Made by a program: the position numbers and the translations under genes | NCBI RefSeq assembly: GCF_001404515.1 | Contig: NZ_CXWE01000002.1 | Span: 186,001-250,000, forward strand | Origin: Roseibium album | GTDB taxonomy: Bacteria > Pseudomonadota > Alphaproteobacteria > Rhizobiales > Stappiaceae | Reading direction: 5' to 3' | DNA length: 64,000 nt | Part shown: piece by piece, positions 43,258 to 51,801 of the stretch | Position numbering within the stretch: the stretch's first letter is position 1 | How the letters are laid out: every line of letters starts with the position of its first letter | The notes under the pieces: model-generated | Databases searched by the model: none | Seen by the model: the letters and a program-made list of their open reading frames with translations, nothing else | What the model was told of the DNA's origin: nothing

Positions 43258-45509
43258 CACGATGTCTCCTTCAGCCCGGCAAACGACGTTGTCCAGGTGC
43301 GCTCAAACTGGCTTCGGTCGTGCTGGCCGACAATCTTGTTCCAGAGGCGTTCACTGCCACGTCCGTCTTCCGGGTGAACCATTTCCACTTGAGGCACCCA
43401 GTAGGACTTCAAACCCCAACGCCTCAGCTTCAGCGTCGCGTCCATACCTTTTTCATCCGTACCGAGATAGCTGCGCGCAAAGCCGCCGGATTCCGGCAAC
43501 GCCGACTTCGGCAACACACAGCAATCGAAGGTCGATGCGACCACTTCGCAGCTTTCCGCCCCAAGAAGGGTTCGCCGCGGATACCCGACATAATGCTGCT
43601 TCAGGACATGGCTGCCACCTTCCTTGTCGATCCAGGTTCCTGCCCAGCGGATCGTATCGTCCTCATAAAGGATTGTCGGTGTCACGAGACAGCTGCCTTC
43701 TCGTTCCTGGTAAGCAGATACCAACGGTTCCAGCCAGCCGGGCACCAAGGGTACAACGCTGGAATTGAGGCAAACAACCATATCGGAAGGCGCCGTTTCC
43801 ATCCCGGCCTGGAGGGCGTCGAGTTTGTCCTCAACGTTTCGGGCTGCAACAGTTCGCACCGCCATTCCATACAGCGTCGCGATCCGTTTTATTTCCTGGA
43901 GCTGTTCACTCAGCACGGAGGAAGAAGCCGACAACACGATCGGAGTTCCGCGCAGGAACGGATCGAGTGCCAGAATAGGGAGGAGTGTTCTGATCTTTTC
44001 GACCGCACCGTCCAGACCCACCACAATGGATCTGGATGCCGTTTCGGGAACGGCACCAATATCCAGAAAATCGGCGACCGAGGGTTCGGGCGAAACGGCG
44101 GTGCCCAGAATGGGCAAAAACTGGCGTTCGATAATGTCTGTCTCGGAAGCAACCGCAGGATCAAGCCCGGCGACAAGCCGGCGCAGCGCAGACCGCAGCG
44201 TTGTCTGCCCGAGAGCAAGCGGCGCATAGGCAGACCGACCATCCTTCAGAATGATCTCCAGATACGGCTTCTCCTTCAGGCAGGTATCCAATTCCCCGAC
44301 ACACACCAGGAACCCATGACGATTTTGCCCGCCGGCCCCGCGCAGGAACGGTGAAAGATCTTCGAAGGCCTTGGTAACATCCGGACGGTTCAAAGACGTC
44401 CATGTCTCGTCGAGCCGCGCAAACGTGTTTCCGGCGCGAAGATGAACCGCATCCACATGGTCCTCGGGATTAAGCAACCAGCCGCACAGAATGACCTCTC
44501 CCGTGTTTGTCGCAGCACAAAAATCAATACCGACACGGACCGGCACATCCAGTTCGCTGACGGTCTCCCGACCATCAAACCGTTGAGCTGCTGTTTCAAG
44601 CCTGCTTCTTCCATCCCCGGCAACGCCGAGCCTGGGAAGGAGAGCCCGGATTTGCCCCGGAAGGGCACGCGCAGTTGAGATTGTGCGCTTGTCGTGGACG
44701 TCAACTTTGTTCCAGCCGGAACGTCCACGAAAAAACAGATTGCGTATCGATGATGTGGCCAGCGGCTCACCCGGATCGAGAATGCCTGAAAAACCTGCCG
44801 CCTTGCCTCCCGTGTCCTTTCTCTCGAACAGGCAACAGCTGAAATCCGCCACGTTGAGGGACCCGTCGAAAACGAAGACGCGGTTGTTTCCGGCAGGCAA
44901 TTCCTTCGACCAGCCCTGGACGTAGATATCGCCTTCGTCAAACTGGCCGATCATTTCGACAAACCCGTCCCGACGGGCAACATGTCCAACGAGTTTGGCA
45001 GCCAGTTGCTGACTTTTCGCTTCGGTTTTTCCCGAGAAAAGAACATCGATCAGCTTGTCGACGACACTCGTTTCGGATTGCGGGGCAGCATCGGTAACAA
45101 GCTTCGCAAAAGTGTCGAATTCGACCGGGCCATATTTGACCGTGTAGGGATGAGCATGTCCCTTGGCACGAAATGTCACGCGTTCCAGTTTGGAAGGCGC
45201 CGCAGAATGCAGGAACAGGATCGCGAGAAACGGCGCCGATTTCTGGGTGTTGCCGGACAACATCACCATTGTGGCCTGTGCCGTGTCACTTGGGTCGTCA
45301 TTCAACACAGCCGGAAGGTTCGGCGCGAAATTTTCGCCTACCCCCGCAACGATTACCGTATCGTGATCCAACACAGTGTAAACAACGCTTCGGCCGTCAA
45401 GAGGAAGAACGGGTACCGGCTGACCGGAGGCTCCCGGAGCGATACCCCTTTGTTCCAGGTTCGTGCCGGTCAGTTTCTGTGCTCCTTCGAGTGTGACGAC
45501 CTGTTCCAT
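43257..45509 (-). CDS. Large GT2-like protein with repeated accessory domains
   Basis: 750 residues from ATG 45509; the frame is open further upstream without support. The C-terminal 260 residues form a GT2-like domain (VVGLDGAVEKIRTLLPILALDPF, VVCLNSSVVPLVPGWL, and SYLGTDEKGMDATLKLRRWG). The DxD equivalent reads LNSSVVP, so the catalytic metal motif may be altered. The N-terminal part has two modules with a GW-x-P pattern (IYVQGWSKELPAG; VILCGWLLNPEDHVDAV), shared with other proteins of this locus. Stop-start coupled on both sides. Confidence 0.65.
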   Translation of the reverse strand: MEQVVTLEGAQKLTGTNLEQRGIAPGASGQPVPVLPLDGRSVVYTVLDHDTVIVAGVGENFAPNLPAVLNDDPSDTAQATMVMLSGNTQKSAPFLAILFLHSAAPSKLERVTFRAKGHAHPYTVKYGPVEFDTFAKLVTDAAPQSETSVVDKLIDVLFSGKTEAKSQQLAAKLVGHVARRDGFVEMIGQFDEGDIYVQGWSKELPAGNNRVFVFDGSLNVADFSCCLFERKDTGGKAAGFSGILDPGEPLATSSIRNLFFRGRSGWNKVDVHDKRTISTARALPGQIRALLPRLGVAGDGRSRLETAAQRFDGRETVSELDVPVRVGIDFCAATNTGEVILCGWLLNPEDHVDAVHLRAGNTFARLDETWTSLNRPDVTKAFEDLSPFLRGAGGQNRHGFLVCVGELDTCLKEKPYLEIILKDGRSAYAPLALGQTTLRSALRRLVAGLDPAVASETDIIERQFLPILGTAVSPEPSVADFLDIGAVPETASRSIVVGLDGAVEKIRTLLPILALDPFLRGTPIVLSASSSVLSEQLQEIKRIATLYGMAVRTVAARNVEDKLDALQAGMETAPSDMVVCLNSSVVPLVPGWLEPLVSAYQEREGSCLVTPTILYEDDTIRWAGTWIDKEGGSHVLKQHYVGYPRRTLLGAESCEVVASTFDCCVLPKSALPESGGFARSYLGTDEKGMDATLKLRRWGLKSYWVPQVEMVHPEDGRGSERLWNKIVGQHDRSQFERTWTTSFAGLKETS

Positions 45510-45513
45510 TGCT

Positions 45514-46278
45514 CTAGCTCCACAATCCGCCTGCAGCGGCAAACACCATGCCGCCGACGAAGCCGAGTAATATTGCGAGCAAAAGCAGATGCACCTTGAG
45601 ACCGTTCCGGTTTCTGTCACCGAGCGCGATCAAGCGGTCGTCAAAGCTCTTGAGAGTCGTATCGAAACGCAGCAGAAACACCTCGAGTTCCTTGACGCGC
45701 TGCGCAAGATCGCCCTGACCGTTCTTGAGAATGGCCATTGCCTCGCCAAGCTCTCCTTCTTTCGAGGCAAGTGTGTCGATCCTCTGGGTTGTCTTCTTCA
45801 GCAATTCGGTCGCGTCCCGCTGGCCGATTGCGCTCTTTCCCTGAATGGAGATCACCCGGTCCAGTTTTTTCATCACCAGCGACAATGGCAGCGCGATTGC
45901 TGCCTCCGCCGCGCGTTCTTCCACGCTCGGACGCGGCAGCGTCGACTGCGTTCCGTCTCGTGGCGATTCAGCGACAATGGACAGTCCCTCAGGGGCCGAC
46001 GCCGCAGCCTGGGGCAGTTCAAGATCAAAGGCGTAGGCCCCGTCACCGATCCCGTTGCGTTGCAGGTCGATACGCTGTGCATCCGCGGTCTTGCTCATGA
46101 GACGTTCGCCGTCATGAAGCACATGGATCGTCATCCGGTCTGCAGGGTTCGCTGCATCCCAGGCCCAACCGAGCAGGCGGCCCTGCTCATACGCATCCAC
46201 CCGCCCCTGGATCTTCGGAGCGCTGTTCTGGTCTGCTTCTGCCTGCGCAGTTTTGTCTTCCAACTTTGCTGCGGTCAT
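45514..46278 (-). CDS. Coiled-coil inner-membrane protein with GW-type domain
   Basis: 254 residues from ATG 46278. Residues about 23-90 hold a GRVDAYEQGRLLGWAWDAANPADR domain, also suggested in two neighbouring transferases. Residues about 120-215 are predicted coiled coil. The C-terminus has one hydrophobic segment (LLLLAILLGFVGGMVFAAAGG), so the protein is tail-anchored with the bulk in the cytoplasm. It could scaffold the transferases on the membrane. No enzymatic motif is seen. Its ribosome site lies around the stop of the upstream GT4 gene. Confidence 0.6.
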   Translation of the reverse strand: MTAAKLEDKTAQAEADQNSAPKIQGRVDAYEQGRLLGWAWDAANPADRMTIHVLHDGERLMSKTADAQRIDLQRNGIGDGAYAFDLELPQAAASAPEGLSIVAESPRDGTQSTLPRPSVEERAAEAAIALPLSLVMKKLDRVISIQGKSAIGQRDATELLKKTTQRIDTLASKEGELGEAMAILKNGQGDLAQRVKELEVFLLRFDTTLKSFDDRLIALGDRNRNGLKVHLLLLAILLGFVGGMVFAAAGGLWS

Positions 46279-46288
46279 GATCGTCTCG

Positions 46289-47545
46289 CTAGGCTGCCGG
46301 GTCACTCACTCTCCGGTGCTGGTCAATGAACAACTCAAGATACTGTTTCGCCACCGTCGCCACATCGGGTGGCCGTCGTGTGTTTTCTGCAAGGTTGCGG
46401 TAAAGGCCCGGATCGTCTGCGGCAGCCTTCATCACGGCGGCCAGGCTGATCGGGTCATTTCGACGGATATGCAGGCCATCTGTGCCGTCCCGGACGGCCT
46501 CGGCCATGCCGCCAACTCCAGTGACGATCACCGGCCGTTCATGCTGCTGTGCCTCGGCAATGACAAGCGGCGCATTCTCCCACCAGACCGATGGCACGAC
46601 CACCCAGTCGACAGGACCAATAAGGTCTGGAACATCGTGAGGTTTGTATGGACCAAGCCTCACGACATGAGGCGCGGTCGCCTTGAACAGGGTCTCGATC
46701 CTTTCGATAAACTCGGTGCTCTGAAACGGGGCCCCGCCGTGCACGCGCAATTCGAATTCGACTTCGCGCTCGATCAGGACCTGCGCAGCCTGCAGCAGAA
46801 CCTCAATGCCTTTCCAGGGCGTCAGATTTCCGAAAAAGCCGAACACTCGCTTGGGAACGTCGCTCGACGCGCGGCCCGGCACCGGTTCCACGTCCGGCCT
46901 GCCGTTGCGAATGATACCGATCTTGTCCGCAGGCAGACCCCAGCGGACATAAACATCCCGCAGGAATGCACTGGGTGCAACAAACTGGTCCACCGCACCC
47001 AGATGGGTCTTGATGAAACGCTCGCGCAATCGCATGTCGTTGGGCTTCGCAGCCTCCAGGCACTTGCACAAGCCACCTGGTCCCAAAGCTGCGCAGGGTT
47101 CATCGGGGCTCTGCATCAGGACCCCGTCATTGGCACAGATCGCATAGTAGTCGTGAAGCGTCATGACGATACGAACGTCTGGCAGGACGCGCCGGATCAG
47201 AACCGGTAACTCAACGCCGAAAAGCAGCAGATGGTGAATGTGGATGACGTCAGGCCGGTAGCTTTCCAGAAGCGCTGTCATGTCTGGAACAAAGGCACGC
47301 AGATCCACCTGGCTCATGTTGAACCGGTCGAAGTGCCCCGCCCACATCAGGAGTTCGTCGCCGCTGTCGCTGATCGCCTGAAAACTGGTTCCGGGATGCG
47401 GCTCCCGATGCAATTGATTGGTTGCACCGACAAAAAGGGCCTCGTGCCCCGCTTCCCGGTAAGCCTTCGATAACTCGAGTGCAACGGTCTCGGTTCCACC
47501 GGGATGAAGTTCGGGATGATTGTGGGCAAAGACCAGAATTTTCAT
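46289..47545 (-). CDS. Glycosyltransferase family 4
   Basis: 418 residues from ATG 47545, coupled by TGATG to the methyltransferase stop. Elements: ILVFAHNHPELHPGGTETVALEL, VIHIHHLLLFG, RVFGFFGNLTPWKGIEVLL, PSVWWENAPLVIAEAQQHE (E-x7-E). Closely similar to the GT4 at 41908-43257. It likely adds a hexose to the growing lipid-linked repeat unit. Confidence 0.85.
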   Translation of the reverse strand: MKILVFAHNHPELHPGGTETVALELSKAYREAGHEALFVGATNQLHREPHPGTSFQAISDSGDELLMWAGHFDRFNMSQVDLRAFVPDMTALLESYRPDVIHIHHLLLFGVELPVLIRRVLPDVRIVMTLHDYYAICANDGVLMQSPDEPCAALGPGGLCKCLEAAKPNDMRLRERFIKTHLGAVDQFVAPSAFLRDVYVRWGLPADKIGIIRNGRPDVEPVPGRASSDVPKRVFGFFGNLTPWKGIEVLLQAAQVLIEREVEFELRVHGGAPFQSTEFIERIETLFKATAPHVVRLGPYKPHDVPDLIGPVDWVVVPSVWWENAPLVIAEAQQHERPVIVTGVGGMAEAVRDGTDGLHIRRNDPISLAAVMKAAADDPGLYRNLAENTRRPPDVATVAKQYLELFIDQHRRVSDPAA

Positions 47546-48393
47546 CAACGCCGGCCCCGCGATGTTTTCACCGCGACGAACATGTCCTGGTAGTGTTGGC
47601 TTCCGGTCTGTCCGCGCCAGTGACCGAGTTTCTTCAACGCGATTTCAAAACCGGCCGCGTTCAGGGCCCTGTCCAGAAAACCGTCATCAAATGCCACTGC
47701 TGCCAGCGGGGCTTGCGCGTTGCCGTACCAGGCGGGACCCGCGCCTGCGCGCTGGAACCGGATTCTGGGAGTGAGTTTTTCTGAGCCGGGCTGCGTGTCG
47801 GTATTCATGATGAATGCCGACAGGAACAGCCGCCCGCCCTTGTCCAGCAGCCGGGACACTTCGTGAAAATAGGGCTCGATTTCAGTTGGCGGCAAATGGG
47901 TTACGACGGAGGTCATGATTGCGTAGTCAAAGGACCCGTTGGCGAACGGCAACTTGATTTCCGCGCCTTTTATGTAGCCGTCCGGATTGTAGAGATCGTT
48001 TGCAATATCAAGGTGCATGAACCGGAAGTTCGGATAGATGGACCCGATCTGCCGCGTGCACCATTGAATGCCGGGAGATGCGGGATCGATACCGGTGTAA
48101 TGCCCTCTGTCATGATCGAGATATTGGGTCAGAGGCACCGCCATGCGCCCGATCCCGCAGCCGATATCCAATACTCGTTCGTGCTCGTTCAATCCGCCGA
48201 GTTCGACAAAATATCCAAGAAATTCAGTACCGATTGCCAAAAAATCTCCGTCACCGACGAAGTTCTCCTCGCTCGGCGGCACCGGCAGATACCGGTTGCG
48301 CTGAATGGTCTTTTGAAGAAGCGCCAACCGGTCGCCCGCGATGGCGGCGGGTTTTAGTCTCACGGTGTCTTCGATCATGACGGGAGAGTTCAT
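47545..48393 (-). CDS. SAM-dependent methyltransferase
   Basis: 282 residues from ATG 48393, whose A is the last base of the preceding TGA. Class I Rossmann fold with VLDIGCGIGRMAVPL (motif I, near residue 74), an acidic second strand (YTGIDPAS), and the SFDYAIMTSVVTHL region. It probably O-methylates a sugar of the polymer. The gene is in the middle of the transferase set, which argues against a housekeeping target. Confidence 0.8.
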   Translation of the reverse strand: MNSPVMIEDTVRLKPAAIAGDRLALLQKTIQRNRYLPVPPSEENFVGDGDFLAIGTEFLGYFVELGGLNEHERVLDIGCGIGRMAVPLTQYLDHDRGHYTGIDPASPGIQWCTRQIGSIYPNFRFMHLDIANDLYNPDGYIKGAEIKLPFANGSFDYAIMTSVVTHLPPTEIEPYFHEVSRLLDKGGRLFLSAFIMNTDTQPGSEKLTPRIRFQRAGAGPAWYGNAQAPLAAVAFDDGFLDRALNAAGFEIALKKLGHWRGQTGSQHYQDMFVAVKTSRGRR

Positions 48394-50600
48394 CAGATTG
48401 CCATCCCGTCCCGAGCACCAATCGAGGACATCACATCCATTATTTCCTGTTCCCACCTGAATTGCTGAAGCCAGCGATTGTATTGAGAAGCAACACCGCG
48501 CGTGTAATCCCCATTTTTGCTTATGGAAACGCGCTCAAAATGATAAAGCTCAACATCGCCAAGGTAATAAATCTTTTTATTACTACTTCTCAATTTCAAA
48601 CAAAGATCACTGTCTTCATAGTCACCAATGATGAAGTCGGTCGTATATCCTCCCGCCTCCTCGAAATCGGAGCGTGACAGAACGAGACAGGCGCCCGTTA
48701 CCCCTGGGACCTCGCGCGAGGTGCTGGCTTGCGGGAAGTGACGCGGAAACCCCTTGAAATAGTGATGATTGAACCAGCGGCCTTTTTCATCCTGAATGAA
48801 TTTGAGACCGGCATGCTGAATGGCATTGTCGGCATAGAGCAGTTTGGCCCCCGCCGCACCGACCTGTTCATCCATCATCAGACAGGCACACAGCTGCTCC
48901 AGCCAGCCGCTGTCCAGAGGCACCACATCAGAGTTGACCATCGCCAGGTATCGGCCGTTGGCCTTTGAAGCGCCGGCGTTGCAGGCAAGCGCGTATCCGC
49001 CGTTCTGTTCCATCACGATCATCCGGATCGGCAAACCATAAAGAAGGTGAAAACCGATGAGCAGGTCTTCGACATGCGTCGCCTGCTCCGGGGAATCGAG
49101 CACAAAGATGATTTCTGCATTTTCAGCAAGCCATCTGTCCGCCGCGAATGCGGCGAGTTGCGGCTTCATGAATTCGTAGATCTTGTAAAGCGGGATCACG
49201 ATGGAAACGACAGGATTTTGTGTCTGCGTTCCGATCAGAATCTCGGTTGGACCACCGACCTGCTTGCGAAAGTTATCCTGCAGGTCTGCAAGAGGTTGTG
49301 CCAGGCATCCGGAGATCAGCGCATCTGTCGCATGCCGGGGCGGAATAATGGAAAGAGCGTTTGCGCGGCTTTCTGCGGCATCGCTTGGTTGCGGCGGAGG
49401 TACAAGCGAGGTCCGTTCTCCGGACGCGAGTCGAAGCTCCAGACGTGGCTGGATGTGGTGCCTCAGCGCGCCTCCGGTCTGCGCGAATGCAACGAACTTC
49501 TTGATCGGGTATCCACCCTGCGTTTCCGGCAGAACGCCGTCAAACGCATGCAGCTCAAGGGGAACCGGTTCCGTTTCGACCGTTAGAACATCCAGGCCCT
49601 CGATCGATTTGCCTGGATCCCGCATCCAGCCCCCGACCAGAACACCGCTGTCAACGGATATCGCCGTTTCGACAGCACAAAAGGCCGCGGTTTCGCCAAG
49701 CGCACCATACCGCCGTGCCGGCATGGGTTCAGCAAGTTGCAGATCACGTACGGCTGCCCTTGCCGTCGGCGTTCTTCCGCCCAGTCTGGTAATGAGATAG
49801 TCGCGCACTTCGGGAAGTTTGCGCGCGTTGGAAGCCCACCATGTTCCGAGCGAGCGCGCCGCGCCCTCCGCTTCCAGCCGCCGGATCGCAAGTCCCCATG
49901 GACCGGACAACACCAGATGGCTCCTGGCAGGTGGCTGCGCCAAATCAACAGTGCCCAGGAACAGCCGGTTCCGGCCGTTGTTGTAGGACTCATTGAAAAT
50001 GTCGCCATCAAGCCGCTTGACACCGGCGTCACCAATCAGGATAGCCGACGAGATTTCTGCGCATTCACTATTGAGAAATGTTTCCAGAAGGTACGTCCCG
50101 CTCACCGAAGCAACACAGTCGGCAACACTCGGCGCATCATTGACTGATTGGAGCAACTTGGTGGCGAAGCCGACGAAACTGCGTGATCTCGCCAACTTGA
50201 ACATGCCTGCCCAGGTGTTCAGGATCGTTGTGACAAGCGACGCGCAGGCGTTCTGTGTCAGGCCATTCGTCAGGGCGAACGGGTCCACAGCACTTACGGA
50301 CTGACTGAAGTCCGCCGTGAGTTCCGCTCCGGATCCGATGGTTCCTGCCGTCAGTTTCAAATTCAGCCTGGATTTGTCTTTCGGAGCAAGCGCCCAGATT
50401 ATTCTCGACCGTCCATCCAGCAACGCCAGACGAACACTCGCCATTGCGGAAAACTGGGCGCTCCCGAGTTCTTCCAGCCGCGGCGCTGCGTTGACTGCAT
50501 GTGGAGGATCCCAGGCAACAAGATAAACATCGGGCGTCAGCTGCAGAAACTGCGGCGCATCAAAGGGTGATTCCGCATATGTGCCGAGAGTTTCGAGCAT
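48393..50600 (-). CDS. Large GT2-family glycosyltransferase
   Basis: 735 residues. A C-terminal GT2 domain (about 455-725) shows PVVSIVIPLYKIYEF, EQNGGYALACNAGASKANG, MVNSDVVPLDSGWL, and GDYEDSDLCLKLRSS (the ED acceptor motif). The N-terminal 450 residues include a module with GVLVGGWMRDPGKSIEGLDVL. It resembles the 750-residue neighbour in layout, but this one keeps a more typical NSD motif. In S. meliloti the galactoglucan locus has a transferase gene directly after the RTX gene, the same order as here. Confidence 0.75.
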   Translation of the reverse strand: MLETLGTYAESPFDAPQFLQLTPDVYLVAWDPPHAVNAAPRLEELGSAQFSAMASVRLALLDGRSRIIWALAPKDKSRLNLKLTAGTIGSGAELTADFSQSVSAVDPFALTNGLTQNACASLVTTILNTWAGMFKLARSRSFVGFATKLLQSVNDAPSVADCVASVSGTYLLETFLNSECAEISSAILIGDAGVKRLDGDIFNESYNNGRNRLFLGTVDLAQPPARSHLVLSGPWGLAIRRLEAEGAARSLGTWWASNARKLPEVRDYLITRLGGRTPTARAAVRDLQLAEPMPARRYGALGETAAFCAVETAISVDSGVLVGGWMRDPGKSIEGLDVLTVETEPVPLELHAFDGVLPETQGGYPIKKFVAFAQTGGALRHHIQPRLELRLASGERTSLVPPPQPSDAAESRANALSIIPPRHATDALISGCLAQPLADLQDNFRKQVGGPTEILIGTQTQNPVVSIVIPLYKIYEFMKPQLAAFAADRWLAENAEIIFVLDSPEQATHVEDLLIGFHLLYGLPIRMIVMEQNGGYALACNAGASKANGRYLAMVNSDVVPLDSGWLEQLCACLMMDEQVGAAGAKLLYADNAIQHAGLKFIQDEKGRWFNHHYFKGFPRHFPQASTSREVPGVTGACLVLSRSDFEEAGGYTTDFIIGDYEDSDLCLKLRSSNKKIYYLGDVELYHFERVSISKNGDYTRGVASQYNRWLQQFRWEQEIMDVMSSIGARDGMAI

Positions 50601-50640
50601 GTTTAAACTTCATTACGCGAGAACAAATGCCGGGCACACA

Positions 50641-50696
50641 GAGGCGCCCGGGCAGAAAGGCACTGCCCCGAACACCCGGCAAGCCGGGCGCCCGGG
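50641..50696 (-). terminator. Tandem GC-rich hairpins between the RTX gene and the GT gene
   Basis: GGGCAG/CTGCCC (50650-50655 with 50663-50668) and CCCGG-CAAG-CCGGG (50675-50688), plus a direct repeat GGCGCCCGGG at 50643-50652 and 50687-50696. No T-tract follows. It likely stabilises the RTX mRNA end or partially stops read-through, making the secreted protein more abundant than the transferases. Confidence 0.5.
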
Positions 50697-50705
50697 GACA
50701 GTATG

Positions 50706-51308
50706 TTATGTCACGACAATGAAGCCTTCCGGATTGTCCTTCAGGTCATCTGTATCGATGTTGTTGAGCGTGACGGTGTCGCCGTTGCCCAGATCGATGA
50801 CCGTGTTGTTGCCGACCTGTGTTGCGCGATCCGCAACGTCGGCAGCCGAACCAATTCCGGTGCTGTTGATGTTTGCGGAGATCTGAACCAGATCACCCAC
50901 CTGGAAGTCCATGATAATGTCGTTGCCGCCACCACCACTGAAAACGAAAACATCGTGGTTTCCGCCACCGAACATCACATCATTACCGGCACCGCCGTCA
51001 ATGATGTCGGTTCCTTCGCCGCCGAGGATGATGTCGCCACCATCTCCGCCTTCGATATAGTCGGACCCCGAACCGCCAAAGATGATGTCGCTGTGATCTC
51101 CGCCAAGAATAACGTCGTCGCCACCCTGCCCGAAAATCTTGTCAGCTCCGTCACCGCCAACGATGAGGTCACCGCCCTTGCCGCCGAACAAAAAGTCATC
51201 GCCTTCGTTGCCGACGATGACATCCGACGCGCCCAGACCGAAAATGAAATCCTGGGCATTTGTGCCCGATAGGAAATCCTCGAAAGCACTGCCTTCTATT
51301 GTGGCCAT
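50706..51308 (-). CDS. Short RTX calcium-binding protein, type I secretion substrate
   Basis: 200 residues, very acidic, no Cys and no N-terminal signal peptide. About eleven GGxGxDxUx nonapeptides cover residues 13-118, forming a calcium beta-roll. A DVFVF element (119-123) and the C-terminal tail GDTVTLNNIDTDDLKDNPEGF follow, as in many type I secreted proteins. No catalytic domain is present. The adjacent ABC and adaptor genes make it their likely cargo. In S. meliloti the RTX protein WgeA (ExpE1) is secreted and needed for galactoglucan. This one is much shorter and may be a matrix or biofilm protein. Confidence 0.9.
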   Translation of the reverse strand: MATIEGSAFEDFLSGTNAQDFIFGLGASDVIVGNEGDDFLFGGKGGDLIVGGDGADKIFGQGGDDVILGGDHSDIIFGGSGSDYIEGGDGGDIILGGEGTDIIDGGAGNDVMFGGGNHDVFVFSGGGGNDIIMDFQVGDLVQISANINSTGIGSAADVADRATQVGNNTVIDLGNGDTVTLNNIDTDDLKDNPEGFIVVT

Positions 51309-51801
51309 AGCTTACTCCTGAAGTTAACGTCACTCAAACAACGCCCCGGAAACCGTGGCACCCCGCGCCGCACAAACCCCGTTTTCTTGCGATGCAAAAG
51401 TTACAATACACATTTATCTTTCAATTCAAAGTGATGAATAGTGAAAAAAATAAGGCAATATTTTGTTTATTGAGTATTTTATATAATATTACTCGAATGA
51501 TGTTTTTAAATTACCAGACTATTGTGCATTTTTTACATATAAATTCGAATTAATATCAGCTAAACCCGACTTGCAACCAAATATTGAAAATCTCAATTTT
51601 ATCAATTAATTCTGATAGTTACAATAAAAACAATGAAATCCTGCCGAATCCGGAACGCTCGCTCTGATAGAATGTACGATTGTAATTCTTGAGTAGAAAT
51701 AAGCGCGTGCCGGTTTTTATACCGCAGTGCACAAATAGCATGCAGCGCGCTGCATGCTATTTTTATATTGATGGATATGCCGGATATGCGATCGGAAAAG
51801 G
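51309..51801. other. 493-bp AT-rich region between the adaptor and RTX genes
   Basis: Strongly AT-rich, with no believable gene. A minus frame at 51717-51971 is a shadow. It contains AATTCGAATT (51542-51551), related to the palindrome before the MarR gene, and the 30-bp palindrome at 51733-51762. It probably carries the separate RTX promoter. RTX mRNA would start here. Confidence 0.45.
51733..51762. terminator. Perfect 30-bp palindrome, likely bidirectional terminator
   Basis: Arms AAATAGCATGCAGCG and its exact complement meet without a spacer. It sits 40 bp past the stop of the HlyD adaptor. On the plus strand it is followed by TTTTAT; on the minus strand by only a few T. It should separate the secretion apparatus from the RTX transcript, or be a protein-binding site. 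Confidence 0.6.

Noticed and set aside
43239..44354. 371-codon plus-strand frame inside the 750-residue GT2-like gene
   Set aside because: Shadow frame. The minus-strand gene is in a continuous coupled operon.
50960..51270. Periodic 27-bp repeats that could be mistaken for a CRISPR-like or tandem repeat array
   Set aside because: They encode the RTX nonapeptides. No conserved repeat/spacer boundary exists at the DNA level.
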